The notes: generated from the letters alone by a model not told the origin. Shown: positions 17,342 to 26,648, counted from the stretch's first letter. The stretch is DNA of 64,000 nt from Pantoea phytobeneficialis (GCF_009728735.1 NZ_CP024637.1:592761-656760); one strand, 5' to 3'. Numbers and translations: made by a program.

Positions 17342-17487
17342 TCACGGGCAATATCAAACCGACAAGACATGCAGTTTATCGGAAAAGCATTAAACCGCGT
17401 GTACTTTTTCAGATTTTTTCCCTTGAATAGACACGACAGCACAATTTTTTTCCATTATGGGGAAAATAAGCACTGGCCCCATTGGTC

Positions 17488-17546
17488 GCAACGCGATTTA
17501 TCGTGCGGTTTTCCCAAAAAAAACAGCGCGATAAATCGCGCTGTTC
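17488..17546. repeat. Paired palindromic repeat between cyclase and chemoreceptor genes
   Basis: Two diverged facing copies of the window's repeat (AACGCGATTTATCGTGCGG and the AACAGCGCGATAAATCGCGC arm). The right arm works as the terminator described next. Confidence 0.75.
17516..17545 (-). terminator. Intrinsic terminator of the chemoreceptor gene, made by a repeat arm
   Basis: Read on the minus strand: AACAGCGCGA-TTTA-TCGCGCTGTT followed by a run of T, starting 23 bases after the chemoreceptor stop. Both the stem and the T-run are good. Confidence 0.8.
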
Positions 17547-17568
17547 CTGAATGGTGCTCCGGTGCTTG

Positions 17569-19404
17569 TTAGCTTGCTTTACCTTGCAGACGGAATTGTG
17601 CCACCAGACGTTCCAGCATCAGTGCCTGTTCTTCCAGTGAATTTGCGGAGACAGACGAGGCGCTGACCAGCGAGGCGTTCTGCTGAGTGGTGGTGTCCAG
17701 TTCACCCACGGCACGGGCAATTTGTTCAATACCACGGCTCTGTTCATCCGACGCTGCCGAAATTTCTTCCATGATCTCATTCACGCGCGCAATGCTGCCG
17801 AGAATTTGATCCATAGTTTCACCGGCACGCGCCACCTGCTGATGACCGTTGCTGATACGGCTGACCGATTCGCTGATCAGCTGTTCAATATCTTTTGCTG
17901 CCTGCGAACTGCGCTGTGACAGGTTACGCACTTCACTTGCCACCACGGCGAAACCACGTCCCTGCTCACCCGCACGCGCAGCTTCCACGGCGGCGTTCAG
18001 GGCAAGGATATTGGTCTGGAAAGCGATGCTGTTGATCACCGCGGTAATATCAGCAATTTTCTTCGAGCTATCAGAAATTTCACCCATAGTGCTGACCACA
18101 TCGCGTACCGCGACACCGCCCTGATTAGCATTGCGTGTGGCTTCTGCGGCGATTTGGCTGGCCTGACGCGCATTCTCGGCATTATTTTTCACCGTAGCGG
18201 TCAACTGCTCCATGCTGGCGGCAGTCTCAACCACCGCCGCCGCCTGCTGTTCCGTGCGTGAGGACAGGTCGAGGTTACCCTGATTGATCGCGCTGGCTGC
18301 CTGCGACACGCTGTTGACGCTACTTAACACGTCGCCAATCATGCTGCGCAGCCGTTCATTCATTCTGCCCATCGCTGAGGTCAGCTTGCCTAACTCATCA
18401 CGACGATCGGTGGCAAACTGCGAACTGAGATCACCACTGGCAATGCGCTCCGCCAGTTCGAGGTTATGGAATACCGGCTGGGTAATTTGACGGATGATGT
18501 ACCAGGCCACCAGCACGCCCAACAGGATCGCCAGCCCGCCAATCAACAGCGACAGGGTGGAAGAACCGTTAGCCAGTTCATCGTTGCGTGTTTTAACAAT
18601 GGTGATGACTTTCTTGATGGCCGCGCTGCTTTTATCACCCGCCACTTTTACGCCGTCTTCCGCGCTGCGCAGTTGCGCATAAGCCTGAGCCGCTTGCAGG
18701 CTCAGGTCTTTAAAGCGTTCGGTATCCTGCCATAGCGCGGTAAAGCCCCCCTGCTGTTCTGGCGGAAGTTGCGCCAGTAACGCTTTCATCCCCTGATCGG
18801 CGCTACGGAAGTGGGCTTCCAGCGCGTTACGCAACGGTTCGCTGACGTTGAAGCGCAGCGCCAGCGCCTCTTCCCGCACATTGCTGATGGCAAACAGTTG
18901 GTCGTAAATCTGGTTGGTCAATTCCGGCGTGGCTACCGGGGTACGGATCAGTTGGGTATAACGGGAGGTGGTGTCCTGCTGGCTGATATTATCGAGTTGA
19001 GCTCGCAGGCTATTCAGTTGCTGGGTGGCCTGCGTCATCGCGCCGATACGTTGCTGGAAATCGGTGAGATGGCTGCCGATCTCGTCGATAATCGGTGCGG
19101 CATCGTCTGACCAGTTGAGTTTTTTGGCCTCCCCGGTCAGTTGCTGCGCATGGGTGACATATTTCGCCATCACCGCGCCAGACTGATCATCGCCATAAAG
19201 GTACTTCAGGCGGTTAATTTTTGCCTGGAACACTTCAATATTGATGTCATAAATCAGATTCGTTTTTTGATAGATATTATGAATTTCGTTGAAACGCTGT
19301 ACGCTCAGCCCGGTAGCAAGCGCCACCAGCAACAGCACAATACCGAATCCTGCCGACAGTTTTCGGGTTATGCGCACGTTTCGCAATCGCGATACCAATC
19401 CCAT
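17569..19404 (-). CDS. Methyl-accepting chemotaxis protein
   Basis: 611 residues from the ATG at 19404, preceded by CAGGAGTG; the longer frame to 19572 runs through a repeat and was rejected. The order is a short cytoplasmic N-terminus, TM1 (about 16-36), a periplasmic four-helix-bundle sensor (about 37-290), TM2 (about 295-315), HAMP, and a long signalling coiled coil with the hairpin tip INSIAFQTNILALNAAVEAA and the EVRNLSQRS block. The C-terminus (LQGKAS) lacks the NWETF pentapeptide, so it relies on other receptors for CheR/CheB docking. The ligand is unknown. A repeat-derived terminator follows. Confidence 0.92.
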   Translation of the reverse strand: MGLVSRLRNVRITRKLSAGFGIVLLLVALATGLSVQRFNEIHNIYQKTNLIYDINIEVFQAKINRLKYLYGDDQSGAVMAKYVTHAQQLTGEAKKLNWSDDAAPIIDEIGSHLTDFQQRIGAMTQATQQLNSLRAQLDNISQQDTTSRYTQLIRTPVATPELTNQIYDQLFAISNVREEALALRFNVSEPLRNALEAHFRSADQGMKALLAQLPPEQQGGFTALWQDTERFKDLSLQAAQAYAQLRSAEDGVKVAGDKSSAAIKKVITIVKTRNDELANGSSTLSLLIGGLAILLGVLVAWYIIRQITQPVFHNLELAERIASGDLSSQFATDRRDELGKLTSAMGRMNERLRSMIGDVLSSVNSVSQAASAINQGNLDLSSRTEQQAAAVVETAASMEQLTATVKNNAENARQASQIAAEATRNANQGGVAVRDVVSTMGEISDSSKKIADITAVINSIAFQTNILALNAAVEAARAGEQGRGFAVVASEVRNLSQRSSQAAKDIEQLISESVSRISNGHQQVARAGETMDQILGSIARVNEIMEEISAASDEQSRGIEQIARAVGELDTTTQQNASLVSASSVSANSLEEQALMLERLVAQFRLQGKAS

Positions 19405-19525
19405 GTTTCCCACTCCTGCGTTTATCATTTTTGTAAGGGTTACTGAGAGGGTTATCGGAGGGATTAGGGAATTGTTTATTGTCGGAAGCATAAAAAAAGC
19501 GCGCCGCAACGATTGAATGGGATCC

Positions 19526-19570
19526 GTAGCGGCGCGATTTATCGCGCAATCCGTGACGCGTTTATCGCGC
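19526..19570. repeat. Palindromic repeat, partial pair
   Basis: One full arm (GTAGCGGCGCGATTTATCGC) followed by a degenerate TTTATCGCGC copy. It lies just after the racemase-like stop (19579, minus strand) and upstream of the chemoreceptor start. Confidence 0.7.
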
Positions 19571-19578
19571 AAGGGGTA

Positions 19579-20211
19579 TTACTGCGGGGCCAACTGACTG
19601 ATAAACAGCCCCGCCGCGCTGACCGCATCAACGGCGATACCGCCCAATTGCGCGCGGATACTATCGCCCAACGCGATGGTCGAGAAGCCGGTGCAGGAGA
19701 AGGCAATCACCTCAATCCCTTCGCGATACAAACCCTCGGCACAGGCCAAAGCACTGGCGCGGCCTTCCGTCGTCAGCAGATCGGTGGTGTTGCGAATCCC
19801 TTCTGGCCGCGCATAACGCACTGACTCACCCAGCAACTGGCGGAACGGTGCCGGTGCGGTGGCACCTATCCCCATCACTGCCACCGGTCTTTTTAACATG
19901 CGGGCGATACTGGCCGCTGCACTGCCCGCGCTAATTACCGGTACCGTCACGGCCGCACGTAACTCAGCCAGCCCCGGGTCGGCGGCACAGCTGAGAAACA
20001 GCGCATTGCAGCCCTCCGCTTCCAGTTGCTGGCCCAACGTCACAATTTTGGGCACTGCCAGCGCCTCGCTGGCATCGTCAAAAATACCTTTAGGTTGATC
20101 GGGAATCGCCCGGCTCACCGATGCAATGCCATACTCCTGGTGAATTAACCGCCCGTGTTCTTCAACAAAGTGCTGATCCGGGTGGGTCAAAACACGAATA
20201 ATCCCCAGCAT
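19579..20211 (-). CDS. Aspartate/glutamate/hydantoin racemase family protein
   Basis: 210 residues from the ATG at 20211, seven bases after AGGAG. The two active-site cysteines of the cofactor-independent Asp/Glu racemase fold are C75 (LFLSCAADPG) and C173 (AFSCTGFS). The family includes aspartate, glutamate and hydantoin racemases and maleate isomerase. It is the last gene of a five-gene run with a FabF-like synthase and an EmrAB-type exporter, an odd neighbourhood for a racemase. The substrate is not predictable. Confidence 0.8.
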   Translation of the reverse strand: MLGIIRVLTHPDQHFVEEHGRLIHQEYGIASVSRAIPDQPKGIFDDASEALAVPKIVTLGQQLEAEGCNALFLSCAADPGLAELRAAVTVPVISAGSAAASIARMLKRPVAVMGIGATAPAPFRQLLGESVRYARPEGIRNTTDLLTTEGRASALACAEGLYREGIEVIAFSCTGFSTIALGDSIRAQLGGIAVDAVSAAGLFISQLAPQ

Positions 20212-20254
20212 GTCCAAACTCCTGCATGATGTTGTTGTTATTTTGCTGACGCCG

Positions 20255-21532
20255 CTACGCCTGCCAGCGGCGGAAAATCAGGCTAGCATTGACGCCGCCA
20301 AAACCAAAACCATTCGACAACACATATTCCATCGGCATCGGGCGCGCGGTTAACGCCACCAAATCCAATCCCTCCGCCGCCACATCGGGTTGGTGCAGGT
20401 TCAGCGTCGGTGGTGCCAACTGGTCACGCAATGCCAGAATGCTGAAGATGGCTTCAACACCCCCCGCCGCACCTAACAAATGGCCGGTGGCCGATTTGGT
20501 TGAGGTGATCGCCACCGGGCTGTCGGCAAACAGCGCGCGGATCGCCGCCAGCTCCCCTTTATCGCCCACCTGGGTTGAGGTGGCGTGTGCATTGATATGT
20601 TGAATTTGCGACGGAGTAATCCCGGCCTGGCGTATGGCGGTTTGCATGGCCCGACGCGCACCGCTGCCATCTTCCGGCCCGGCGGTGAGATGGTAAGCAT
20701 CGGCGCTGGTGCCGTATCCCACCACTTCCGCCAACGGGGTCGCGCCGCGCGCCTGGGCATGATCCAGCGATTCAATCACCAGCAACCCCGCTCCCTCGCC
20801 CATGACAAAACCGTCGCGCTGTTGATCGAAAGGTCGCGAAGCGCTGGCAGGCTGGTGGTTAAATCCGCTGGACAGCGCTTTCGCCGCGGCAAATCCGCCG
20901 AGGCTGACACGATGAATCGCCGCTTCGCTACCGCCGCACAAGGCGATATCCGCCTCTCCACTTCGGATCAGGCGTACCGCATCGCCAATCGCCTGCGCAC
21001 CGGCAGCACAGGCTGTCACCGGCGCACCAATCGGCCCACGAAAGCCGTGCGCAATCGAGACGTGACCCGCCGCCAGATTGGCAAGAAAGGAAGGTACGGT
21101 AAAAGGTGACAGGCGACGTGGACCACGGTTATGAGTGGTTTCTACCGCCGCCGCGATTTCATTAAAGCCGCCGATGCCGGTGGCAATGATGGTCGCGGTT
21201 CGCTCGCGCAACGCTTCCAACTGAGGAAACCAGTTAGCCTGGGTGAGCGCCTCATGAGCAGCTACCAGCGCAAACTCAATAAAGCGGTCCATTTTTTTGC
21301 GCTCCTTGGCCGGGATAACCGCCAGCGGATCAAAGCCATGTTGCGGGTCCTGTTCTACCGAGGGCACCTGACCGGCGATTTTGCAGGGGATATCCTGCAC
21401 GATGGCTTCGGGCAACGGGCTGATCCCGGATTGCCCCTGCACAAGGGCGCGCCAGACATGTTCCACGCCGCACCCCAGTGGGCTGACGATCCCCATGCCG
21501 GTAACGACGATGCGTTTTAATGAGATATCCAT
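20255..21532 (-). CDS. FabF-like beta-ketoacyl-ACP synthase II, accessory copy
   Basis: 425 residues, the size of FabF (about 413). The thiolase-fold catalytic triad is complete: C175 (TACAAGAQ), H316 (NAHATST) and H351 (KSATGHLLGAAGG). It condenses malonyl-ACP with an acyl primer. The housekeeping fabF normally sits beside acpP/fabG; this copy has no acyl-carrier or other fatty-acid gene beside it but lies between an exporter gene and a racemase-like gene. It could modify or extend a small acyl compound that the pump removes, which is inference. It starts 20 bases after the MFS gene with TGGAG ahead. Confidence 0.88.
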   Translation of the reverse strand: MDISLKRIVVTGMGIVSPLGCGVEHVWRALVQGQSGISPLPEAIVQDIPCKIAGQVPSVEQDPQHGFDPLAVIPAKERKKMDRFIEFALVAAHEALTQANWFPQLEALRERTATIIATGIGGFNEIAAAVETTHNRGPRRLSPFTVPSFLANLAAGHVSIAHGFRGPIGAPVTACAAGAQAIGDAVRLIRSGEADIALCGGSEAAIHRVSLGGFAAAKALSSGFNHQPASASRPFDQQRDGFVMGEGAGLLVIESLDHAQARGATPLAEVVGYGTSADAYHLTAGPEDGSGARRAMQTAIRQAGITPSQIQHINAHATSTQVGDKGELAAIRALFADSPVAITSTKSATGHLLGAAGGVEAIFSILALRDQLAPPTLNLHQPDVAAEGLDLVALTARPMPMEYVLSNGFGFGGVNASLIFRRWQA

Positions 21533-21552
21533 ATGATCTCCAGTTGTGATGA

Positions 21553-23112
21553 TTAGGTTTTTGGCACTTTCATAAACGGCACCAGCAATGCGGCGATAAA
21601 GAATCCGATCATGATCAGCCAGAACGCGTCGGCAAAAGCCTGAGTTTTGGCTTCACGCAGCGTCAGTGCCGCAAGGTTTTTCAGCGCGGCAGTCTGTGCA
21701 GCATCGGGGCTGAAACCCTGCTGGGTCAGCGCAGCGGTGGATGTGTGCATAAATTCGCCCAGCGTCAGGCTGGCACTGTTGAGATGGTCTGCGAGACGGC
21801 TGTAATGCAGGTTGGTGCGCTCATTAAGTATAGTGCCGCACAGGGCGATGCCGATGGCCCCACCCAGATTACGCATCAGGTTAAACAGCCCGGATGCCAG
21901 TTTGAGGCGCGGCGGTGGCAGGCTACCCAGCGTCAGTGTCACTGTCGGTGCGACGGCAAATTGCTGCGCCATACCACGAAACGCCTGTGGCAGCAGCAGC
22001 TGATCTGCACCCCAGTCGTGAGTAATCGGCACAAAACTGTACATCGATACGCCAAAAGCAATCAGCCCGGCCGCCAGCAGCCAGCGCAGATCCACCCGAT
22101 TAGCCAGCCACGAGTACAGTGGAATCGACAGCACCTGGAACAGGCCGGTAGAGAAGATCGCCAGACCAATTTCCAGCGCGCTGTAACCCCGCACCGTGCC
22201 GAGAAAAAGAGGCGTGAGATAGATGGTGGCAAAAATGCCAACCCCCGCCATAAACGAAAAATAGCAACCGAGGGTAAAGGTACGATCTTTTAGCGCGCGT
22301 AAATCCATCACCGGTTGCGCGTGGCGCAGCGTACGGATGATAAACATCACGCCACATACCAGCGCCAGCCAACCGGTGATGGTCAGGGTGCTGTCGTCAA
22401 ACCATCCCCAGCGCGGCCCCTCTTCCAGCGTATATTCAAGACAGCCCAGCGATACGGCCAGCAAGCCGATACTGAGATAATCAGCGCCGCGTAACAACGA
22501 GGTATCCGGCGTATCGATTTTTACCAGCGCAGGCACCGCCAGCGTGATGTATATGCCCGGCACGATATTGATGAAGAACAACCAGTGCCAGTTGAAATTC
22601 TCTGTGATCCACCCGCCGACAGTGGGGCCAAGTGTCGGGGCCAGCGATGCCAGCCCACCAATCGTGGCGGCGGCAATCACCCGTTGCTTACCCTGGAAAA
22701 AGGCAAAGGCGGTGGTAAACACCAGCGGGATCATCGAACCCCCAGCCAGTCCCTGCAAGGCGCGAAACGCAATCATGCTCTGGATATTCCACGCCCAACC
22801 ACACAACACGCTCATCAGGGTGAAACCGGCCGCCGAGGCGGCGAACAACCAACGCGTTGACATGACCCGCGCCAGCCAACCGGAAAGCGGGATAATGATG
22901 ATTTCGGCAATCAGATAGCTGGTCTGCACCCAGACGGTTTCGTCATCCCCCGCCGACAGACCACCACCGATGTCACGCAATGAGGCCGAAACAATCTGGA
23001 TATCCAGCAGCGCAATAAACATGCCGAGACACATAGTGGCAAAGGCAATGACTTTTTTGCTGACCGGCATCTCTAATGCCGGTGCAGCAGGCAAGGCCGT
23101 CTGGCTGCTCAT
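21553..23112 (-). CDS. DHA2-family (EmrB/QacA-type) drug exporter
   Basis: 519 residues with about 14 transmembrane segments. The N-terminal FATMCLGMFIALLDIQIVSASL (motif D1 of the 14-helix drug:proton antiporters) and the RALQGLAGGSMIPLVFTTAF motif C-like segment support the call. It forms a tripartite pump with the HlyD-type adaptor encoded just before it (four-base overlap) and an outer-membrane channel elsewhere. The HxlR gene at the head of the operon probably controls it. Confidence 0.9.
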   Translation of the reverse strand: MSSQTALPAAPALEMPVSKKVIAFATMCLGMFIALLDIQIVSASLRDIGGGLSAGDDETVWVQTSYLIAEIIIIPLSGWLARVMSTRWLFAASAAGFTLMSVLCGWAWNIQSMIAFRALQGLAGGSMIPLVFTTAFAFFQGKQRVIAAATIGGLASLAPTLGPTVGGWITENFNWHWLFFINIVPGIYITLAVPALVKIDTPDTSLLRGADYLSIGLLAVSLGCLEYTLEEGPRWGWFDDSTLTITGWLALVCGVMFIIRTLRHAQPVMDLRALKDRTFTLGCYFSFMAGVGIFATIYLTPLFLGTVRGYSALEIGLAIFSTGLFQVLSIPLYSWLANRVDLRWLLAAGLIAFGVSMYSFVPITHDWGADQLLLPQAFRGMAQQFAVAPTVTLTLGSLPPPRLKLASGLFNLMRNLGGAIGIALCGTILNERTNLHYSRLADHLNSASLTLGEFMHTSTAALTQQGFSPDAAQTAALKNLAALTLREAKTQAFADAFWLIMIGFFIAALLVPFMKVPKT

Positions 23113-24134
23113 GGCGCAGGTTTCTCATCAACCGTTACCGTAACCGACAGCCCCGGACGCAACAGCCCCAGCTTTGCCGCTTCGCCATCCAGCGCAATAC
23201 GTACCGGGACACGTTGCACGATTTTGGTGAAGTTACCGGTGGCATTCTCCGCTGGCAGGATGCTAAAGCGTGAACCGGTGGCAGGCGACAGACTGACAAC
23301 ATGGCCGGTAAAGGTTCGGCCCGGCAACACATCAGCGACGATCTGCGCCTGTTGTCCGGCCTGTAAATGCGCCAGTTGGTTCTCTTTAAAATTGGCATCT
23401 ACCCACAACCCCTGTGCAGGCACAAGCGACAGCAATTGCGTACCGCTGCTGACGTAAGCCCCGGACCAGGCGCGGCGATTACCGATCACCCCATCAAAAG
23501 GGGCACGAATTTCGGTATAGCCAAGATTGAGTTTTGCCATTTCCAGACCCGCCTGCGCCTGTACCAGCGCCGCTTGCGTCTGTTTCTCACGCGCATCCAA
23601 CACCTGTAACTGGCGCTCCGCAACGCTTTTATCGGCGCGAGCTTTGCTCTCCTGCGCCACCGCCTGACGGTAATCCGCCTGCGCGTAGTCGCGGGTTTGC
23701 GCAGAGACCGTCTGCACCAACGCCCCATAACGTCGGTTGTCGCCTGCGGTTTTTTCCGTCATCGCCTGTGCGGCATTCACTGCCGCTACTGAACCGGCGA
23801 TGGTGGCGAGTTGTAACTCACGCGTGGCGGCGATATCCGCCAGCGCAGCCTGCTGAGCGTCGACTTCTCCACTGGCTTTCATCAGTGCTGCCTGATAATC
23901 ACGCGCATCAAGCCGCACCAACAGATCACCTTTTTTCACCCGCATGTTGTCCTGCACGGCGATTTCCTGCACGTAGCCCGCCACTTTGGCGGAGATGGTG
24001 CTGATATCGCCGCCGACATACGCATCATCGGTCGATTCAACAAAACGGCCGGACTGCCACCACCACAGGCCATAACCCGCAGCCAGTACCACGGCGGCAA
24101 CCGCCACTAACGGGATCACTTTGCGCCTGTTCAT
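23109..24134 (-). CDS. HlyD/EmrA-type membrane fusion protein
   Basis: 341 residues: an N-terminal membrane anchor (residues 6-27), a biotinyl-lipoyl-like half (DDAYVGGDISTISAKVAGYV), a long alpha-helical hairpin rich in Ala/Gln (about 75-195), the second lipoyl half (IRAPFDGVIGNRRAW) and a beta-barrel domain. It links the MFS pump to an outer-membrane channel. It overlaps both neighbours by four bases, so translation of HxlR, adaptor and pump is coupled. Confidence 0.9.
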   Translation of the reverse strand: MNRRKVIPLVAVAAVVLAAGYGLWWWQSGRFVESTDDAYVGGDISTISAKVAGYVQEIAVQDNMRVKKGDLLVRLDARDYQAALMKASGEVDAQQAALADIAATRELQLATIAGSVAAVNAAQAMTEKTAGDNRRYGALVQTVSAQTRDYAQADYRQAVAQESKARADKSVAERQLQVLDAREKQTQAALVQAQAGLEMAKLNLGYTEIRAPFDGVIGNRRAWSGAYVSSGTQLLSLVPAQGLWVDANFKENQLAHLQAGQQAQIVADVLPGRTFTGHVVSLSPATGSRFSILPAENATGNFTKIVQRVPVRIALDGEAAKLGLLRPGLSVTVTVDEKPAP

Positions 24135-24676
24135 GGCTTATCCACCTGTTTCGCCGGTGGGACAAATTTCAGCGCTGGCTCACCCGCACGTTTTTTCTGG
24201 ATGTATTCGTGACGATAGCGAATCACTGGCGCGGCTACCGGACCGGGCACGATCGAATACTTATCCGCGGTCAGCGGCTCACGCGTTTCGCTATCCACCA
24301 TAATCGCCTGCACCGGACGTTGGGTGGCGGTTTCCACCAATTGCACCTGACGACCTTCCGGCGAGAAGTGGCGGCTACCCCACTCCACCAACGCCAGAAT
24401 GACAGGACGAAAATCACGTCCGATCTCGGTGAGGTGATATTCGTAGCGCGGCGGGGTGCTGCTGTAGCACACCTTCTCCAGCAGTCCATCCTCCACCAGC
24501 TCCTTCAGGCGTCGGGAAAGGATGTTCGGGGCGATGTCGGCATTCTTTTGAAATTCATCAAAGCGGGTAAAACCTGCTAGCGCATCACGCAGAATAATCA
24601 TGCTCCAGCTATCGCCAATGCGTCCGAGGCTGCGGGCAATGGGACAAGGGGCGTGGCAAAGCGGTTCGTTTTTCAT
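24131..24676 (-). CDS. HxlR-family transcriptional regulator heading the exporter operon
   Basis: 181 residues. The winged helix covers residues 10-100 with the usual CPIARSLGRIGDSWSMIILR start (a cysteine that can be redox- or electrophile-responsive) and the PNILSRRLKELVEDGLL recognition region. A C-terminal extension of about 70 residues goes beyond the usual 110-150 and may bind a ligand. As first gene of the run it probably represses its own operon. Confidence 0.85.
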   Translation of the reverse strand: MKNEPLCHAPCPIARSLGRIGDSWSMIILRDALAGFTRFDEFQKNADIAPNILSRRLKELVEDGLLEKVCYSSTPPRYEYHLTEIGRDFRPVILALVEWGSRHFSPEGRQVQLVETATQRPVQAIMVDSETREPLTADKYSIVPGPVAAPVIRYRHEYIQKKRAGEPALKFVPPAKQVDKP

Positions 24677-24759
24677 CTTGCTGGCTCGGGTTGGTTCGCA
24701 ATGCGCTCAGATTTCCACAGTAACTATCAAAATGCAAGTTACTCTGATTGGCAGGAAGT

Positions 24760-24831
24760 GTCGCGGCGCAATTTATTGCGCAGATTTTTCCCTCAGCGTG
24801 CACGAAACCGCGCGATAAATCGCGCCGCTAC
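24760..24831. repeat. Paired palindromic repeat
   Basis: A diverged left arm (CGGCGCAATTTATTGCGC) and a canonical right arm (GCGCGATAAATCGCGCCGC) around a 30-base spacer, between the HxlR promoter region and the GNAT stop. Confidence 0.75.
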
Positions 24832-24895
24832 GGGTGAGCCAGTCAGGGTGTAAAAATGTTTGTTTAACAGATGTGTATCAGGCAGGTTTTACCGC

Positions 24896-25441
24896 TTAAT
24901 ATCTGAACTCTTCGCTTAACAAGCCAAAAATCCAGTCATCCTGCCAACGACCATGCAGGAAATAGTTTTGCCTGAGCGTGCCTTCCTGATGAAATCCAGC
25001 GTTAAACAAGGTCCTGCGTGAAGCTTCATTTCCTGAAGTCACCGTGGCGGTTAATTTGCGATACCCCAGGGTATTAAATGCGAAACGGGCAATATCTTTT
25101 AGCGATTCACTGCCAAAACCCTGACCATGAAATTCGGCGGCGAGGATAAAACCCACTTCCGCAATGCCTTCATCACGCTCGATAAAGCCGGTGACGCCCA
25201 TCGGTGTATCTGTATTCTTTTGACACATAACAAGACATAACCAATGCTCACTGCCTTTATGCCAGGGTTGCAAACGTTTCTCGAAAGACTGGATTCTGAT
25301 TTCTTCATCCGTGCGTGAATCGCTAATAAAATGCATGACGTGACGGTCCTGATTTAACGCCTTGAAAAATGGCCAGTCAGCAGGTTCGAGGCAGCGATAA
25401 TCCAGCCTGACAGAAGAGATTTCCTTGTAATGTTTAACCAT
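24896..25441 (-). CDS. GNAT acetyltransferase, RimJ/RimL type
   Basis: 181 residues from an ATG at 25441 that overlaps the end of ascG by eight bases. The acetyl-CoA loop is seen as AEFHGQGFGSESLKD (Q/R-x-x-G-x-G/A type), with ASRRTLFNAGFHQEGTLRQN as the typical C-terminal block of ribosomal-protein-type N-acetyltransferases. The target is unknown. Its overlap with ascG suggests the two are read together, although no functional link to beta-glucosides is evident. Confidence 0.85.
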   Translation of the reverse strand: MVKHYKEISSVRLDYRCLEPADWPFFKALNQDRHVMHFISDSRTDEEIRIQSFEKRLQPWHKGSEHWLCLVMCQKNTDTPMGVTGFIERDEGIAEVGFILAAEFHGQGFGSESLKDIARFAFNTLGYRKLTATVTSGNEASRRTLFNAGFHQEGTLRQNYFLHGRWQDDWIFGLLSEEFRY

Positions 25442-26447
25442 ATGGCCCCGGCCCGATAGATTCGCGCATGACCAGGCGCGCGGTGAAATTTTTGTTCTGC
25501 GCCATATTGCCGCCATCCAGCATCGACACCAGTTGTTCAATGGTCTGCTGGACCATTTCGGTCACCGGAATTTTCATACTCGACAGTGAAGGAATGGTAA
25601 ACGGGGCCAGCGGGATATCATCAAAACCCACCACCGACACCTGTTCAGGCACGGCAATCTTCGCGGCAGCGAGTTGTTTCATGGCGCCAATCGCCATCTC
25701 ATCGTTGCTGGCAACAATGGCGCTGAAGTGACACCCGCGTGCCAGCAAGGACGCCACCGCCGCCATGCCACTTTGCGCATGCCACTTACCCTCGACAATC
25801 AGCGCATCCTGCACCGCGATCTGATGCCCGGCCAGCGCCGCTTTATAGCCGGAAAGACGTTCCAGCCCGGTAGGAGAATCCAGTGATCCGGTAATAAAGG
25901 CGATATCACGATGGCCCAGCGCAATCAGTTGGTTGACCGCCAGCGTGCTGTTGGCGTGTTGATCGGAATAGATACAGAAACTCTGATGCTGCCGCAGACG
26001 GCGGTTAATCACCAGAATCGGTTGTTTATGTTGGGAGATAATGTCGTCCATCTCATCGATGGAGAGAAAACGGGGGTAAATGATGATGCCGTCGCAACGC
26101 AAATCAAGCAGAAACTGAATCGCCGCACGCTCTTCGGCTGCGCTGTGTTTGCCATCGGCGAGGATCAGCTGTCGCCCCTGTTGCTCCATCAGGCGCGCCG
26201 AGTGAGCCATCAGCTCGCTGAAATAACTGCCGCTGTAGAGCGTGTTGGTAATCACCAGCCCGATGGTTTGCGTCGATTTCACCGCCAGATTACGTGCCAG
26301 CAAGTTGGGGCGGTAATCCGTCTCGGCGATCGCCCGCAGTACCCGTTCGCGTTTTTCCTCGCCCACATAGCCATTCCCCGATAACACGCGGGATACCGTT
26401 GCTTTTGACACACCGGCTTTTTTCGCCACTTCGAGAATGGTTGTCAT
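25434..26447 (-). CDS. ascG: LacI-family repressor AscG
   Basis: 337 residues. The N-terminal LacI helix-turn-helix is MTTILEVAKKAGVSKATVSR, followed by a periplasmic-binding-protein-like sugar domain. Long stretches equal E. coli AscG as I recall it (RPNLLARNL, ADGKHSAAEERAAIQFLLDL, VPEQVSVVGFDDI). It represses the divergent ascFB operon in the absence of aryl-beta-glucosides. Palindromes suited to a LacI-type dimer lie in the intergenic region. Confidence 0.93.
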   Translation of the reverse strand: MTTILEVAKKAGVSKATVSRVLSGNGYVGEEKRERVLRAIAETDYRPNLLARNLAVKSTQTIGLVITNTLYSGSYFSELMAHSARLMEQQGRQLILADGKHSAAEERAAIQFLLDLRCDGIIIYPRFLSIDEMDDIISQHKQPILVINRRLRQHQSFCIYSDQHANSTLAVNQLIALGHRDIAFITGSLDSPTGLERLSGYKAALAGHQIAVQDALIVEGKWHAQSGMAAVASLLARGCHFSAIVASNDEMAIGAMKQLAAAKIAVPEQVSVVGFDDIPLAPFTIPSLSSMKIPVTEMVQQTIEQLVSMLDGGNMAQNKNFTARLVMRESIGPGPYG

Positions 26448-26546
26448 CGTTTTCTCATCGCAATCAAGACGAATCGCAGTTTACCTAACATGCTCATAGA
26501 TTAGGAAATTTTTCTCCTGACTGCCGCCCTGCCGTCACAGCCATTA

Positions 26547-26562
26547 AGTGATGAGCGTCACA
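26547..26562. promoter_or_regulatory. CRP-cAMP binding site between ascG and ascF
   Basis: AGTGA-TGAGCG-TCACA, one mismatch from the TGTGA-N6-TCACA consensus. Its position about 170 bases ahead of ascF and 100 ahead of ascG suits catabolite control of the divergent promoters. Confidence 0.75.
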
Positions 26563-26622
26563 ATGTTTTAAATCAAATTTCAAATGTCTTGTCAGGTTAA
26601 AAATACAACTTCATTATTTTGT

Positions 26623-26648
26623 GAAACCGGTTTCTCATGATGAGAAAC
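26623..26648. promoter_or_regulatory. Overlapping AscG-type operators
   Basis: GAAACCGGTTTC (26623-26634) is a perfect palindrome of the LacI/GalR kind. It overlaps a second perfect palindrome, GTTTCTCATGATGAGAAAC (26630-26648). Both end about 85 bases before the ascF start. Two sites sharing one half suggest cooperative or alternative AscG binding. Confidence 0.75.

Noticed and set aside
19405..19572. 56-residue extension of the chemoreceptor
   Set aside because: It would include a palindromic repeat and displace the normal short cytoplasmic N-terminus; the ATG at 19404 has a strong ribosome site.
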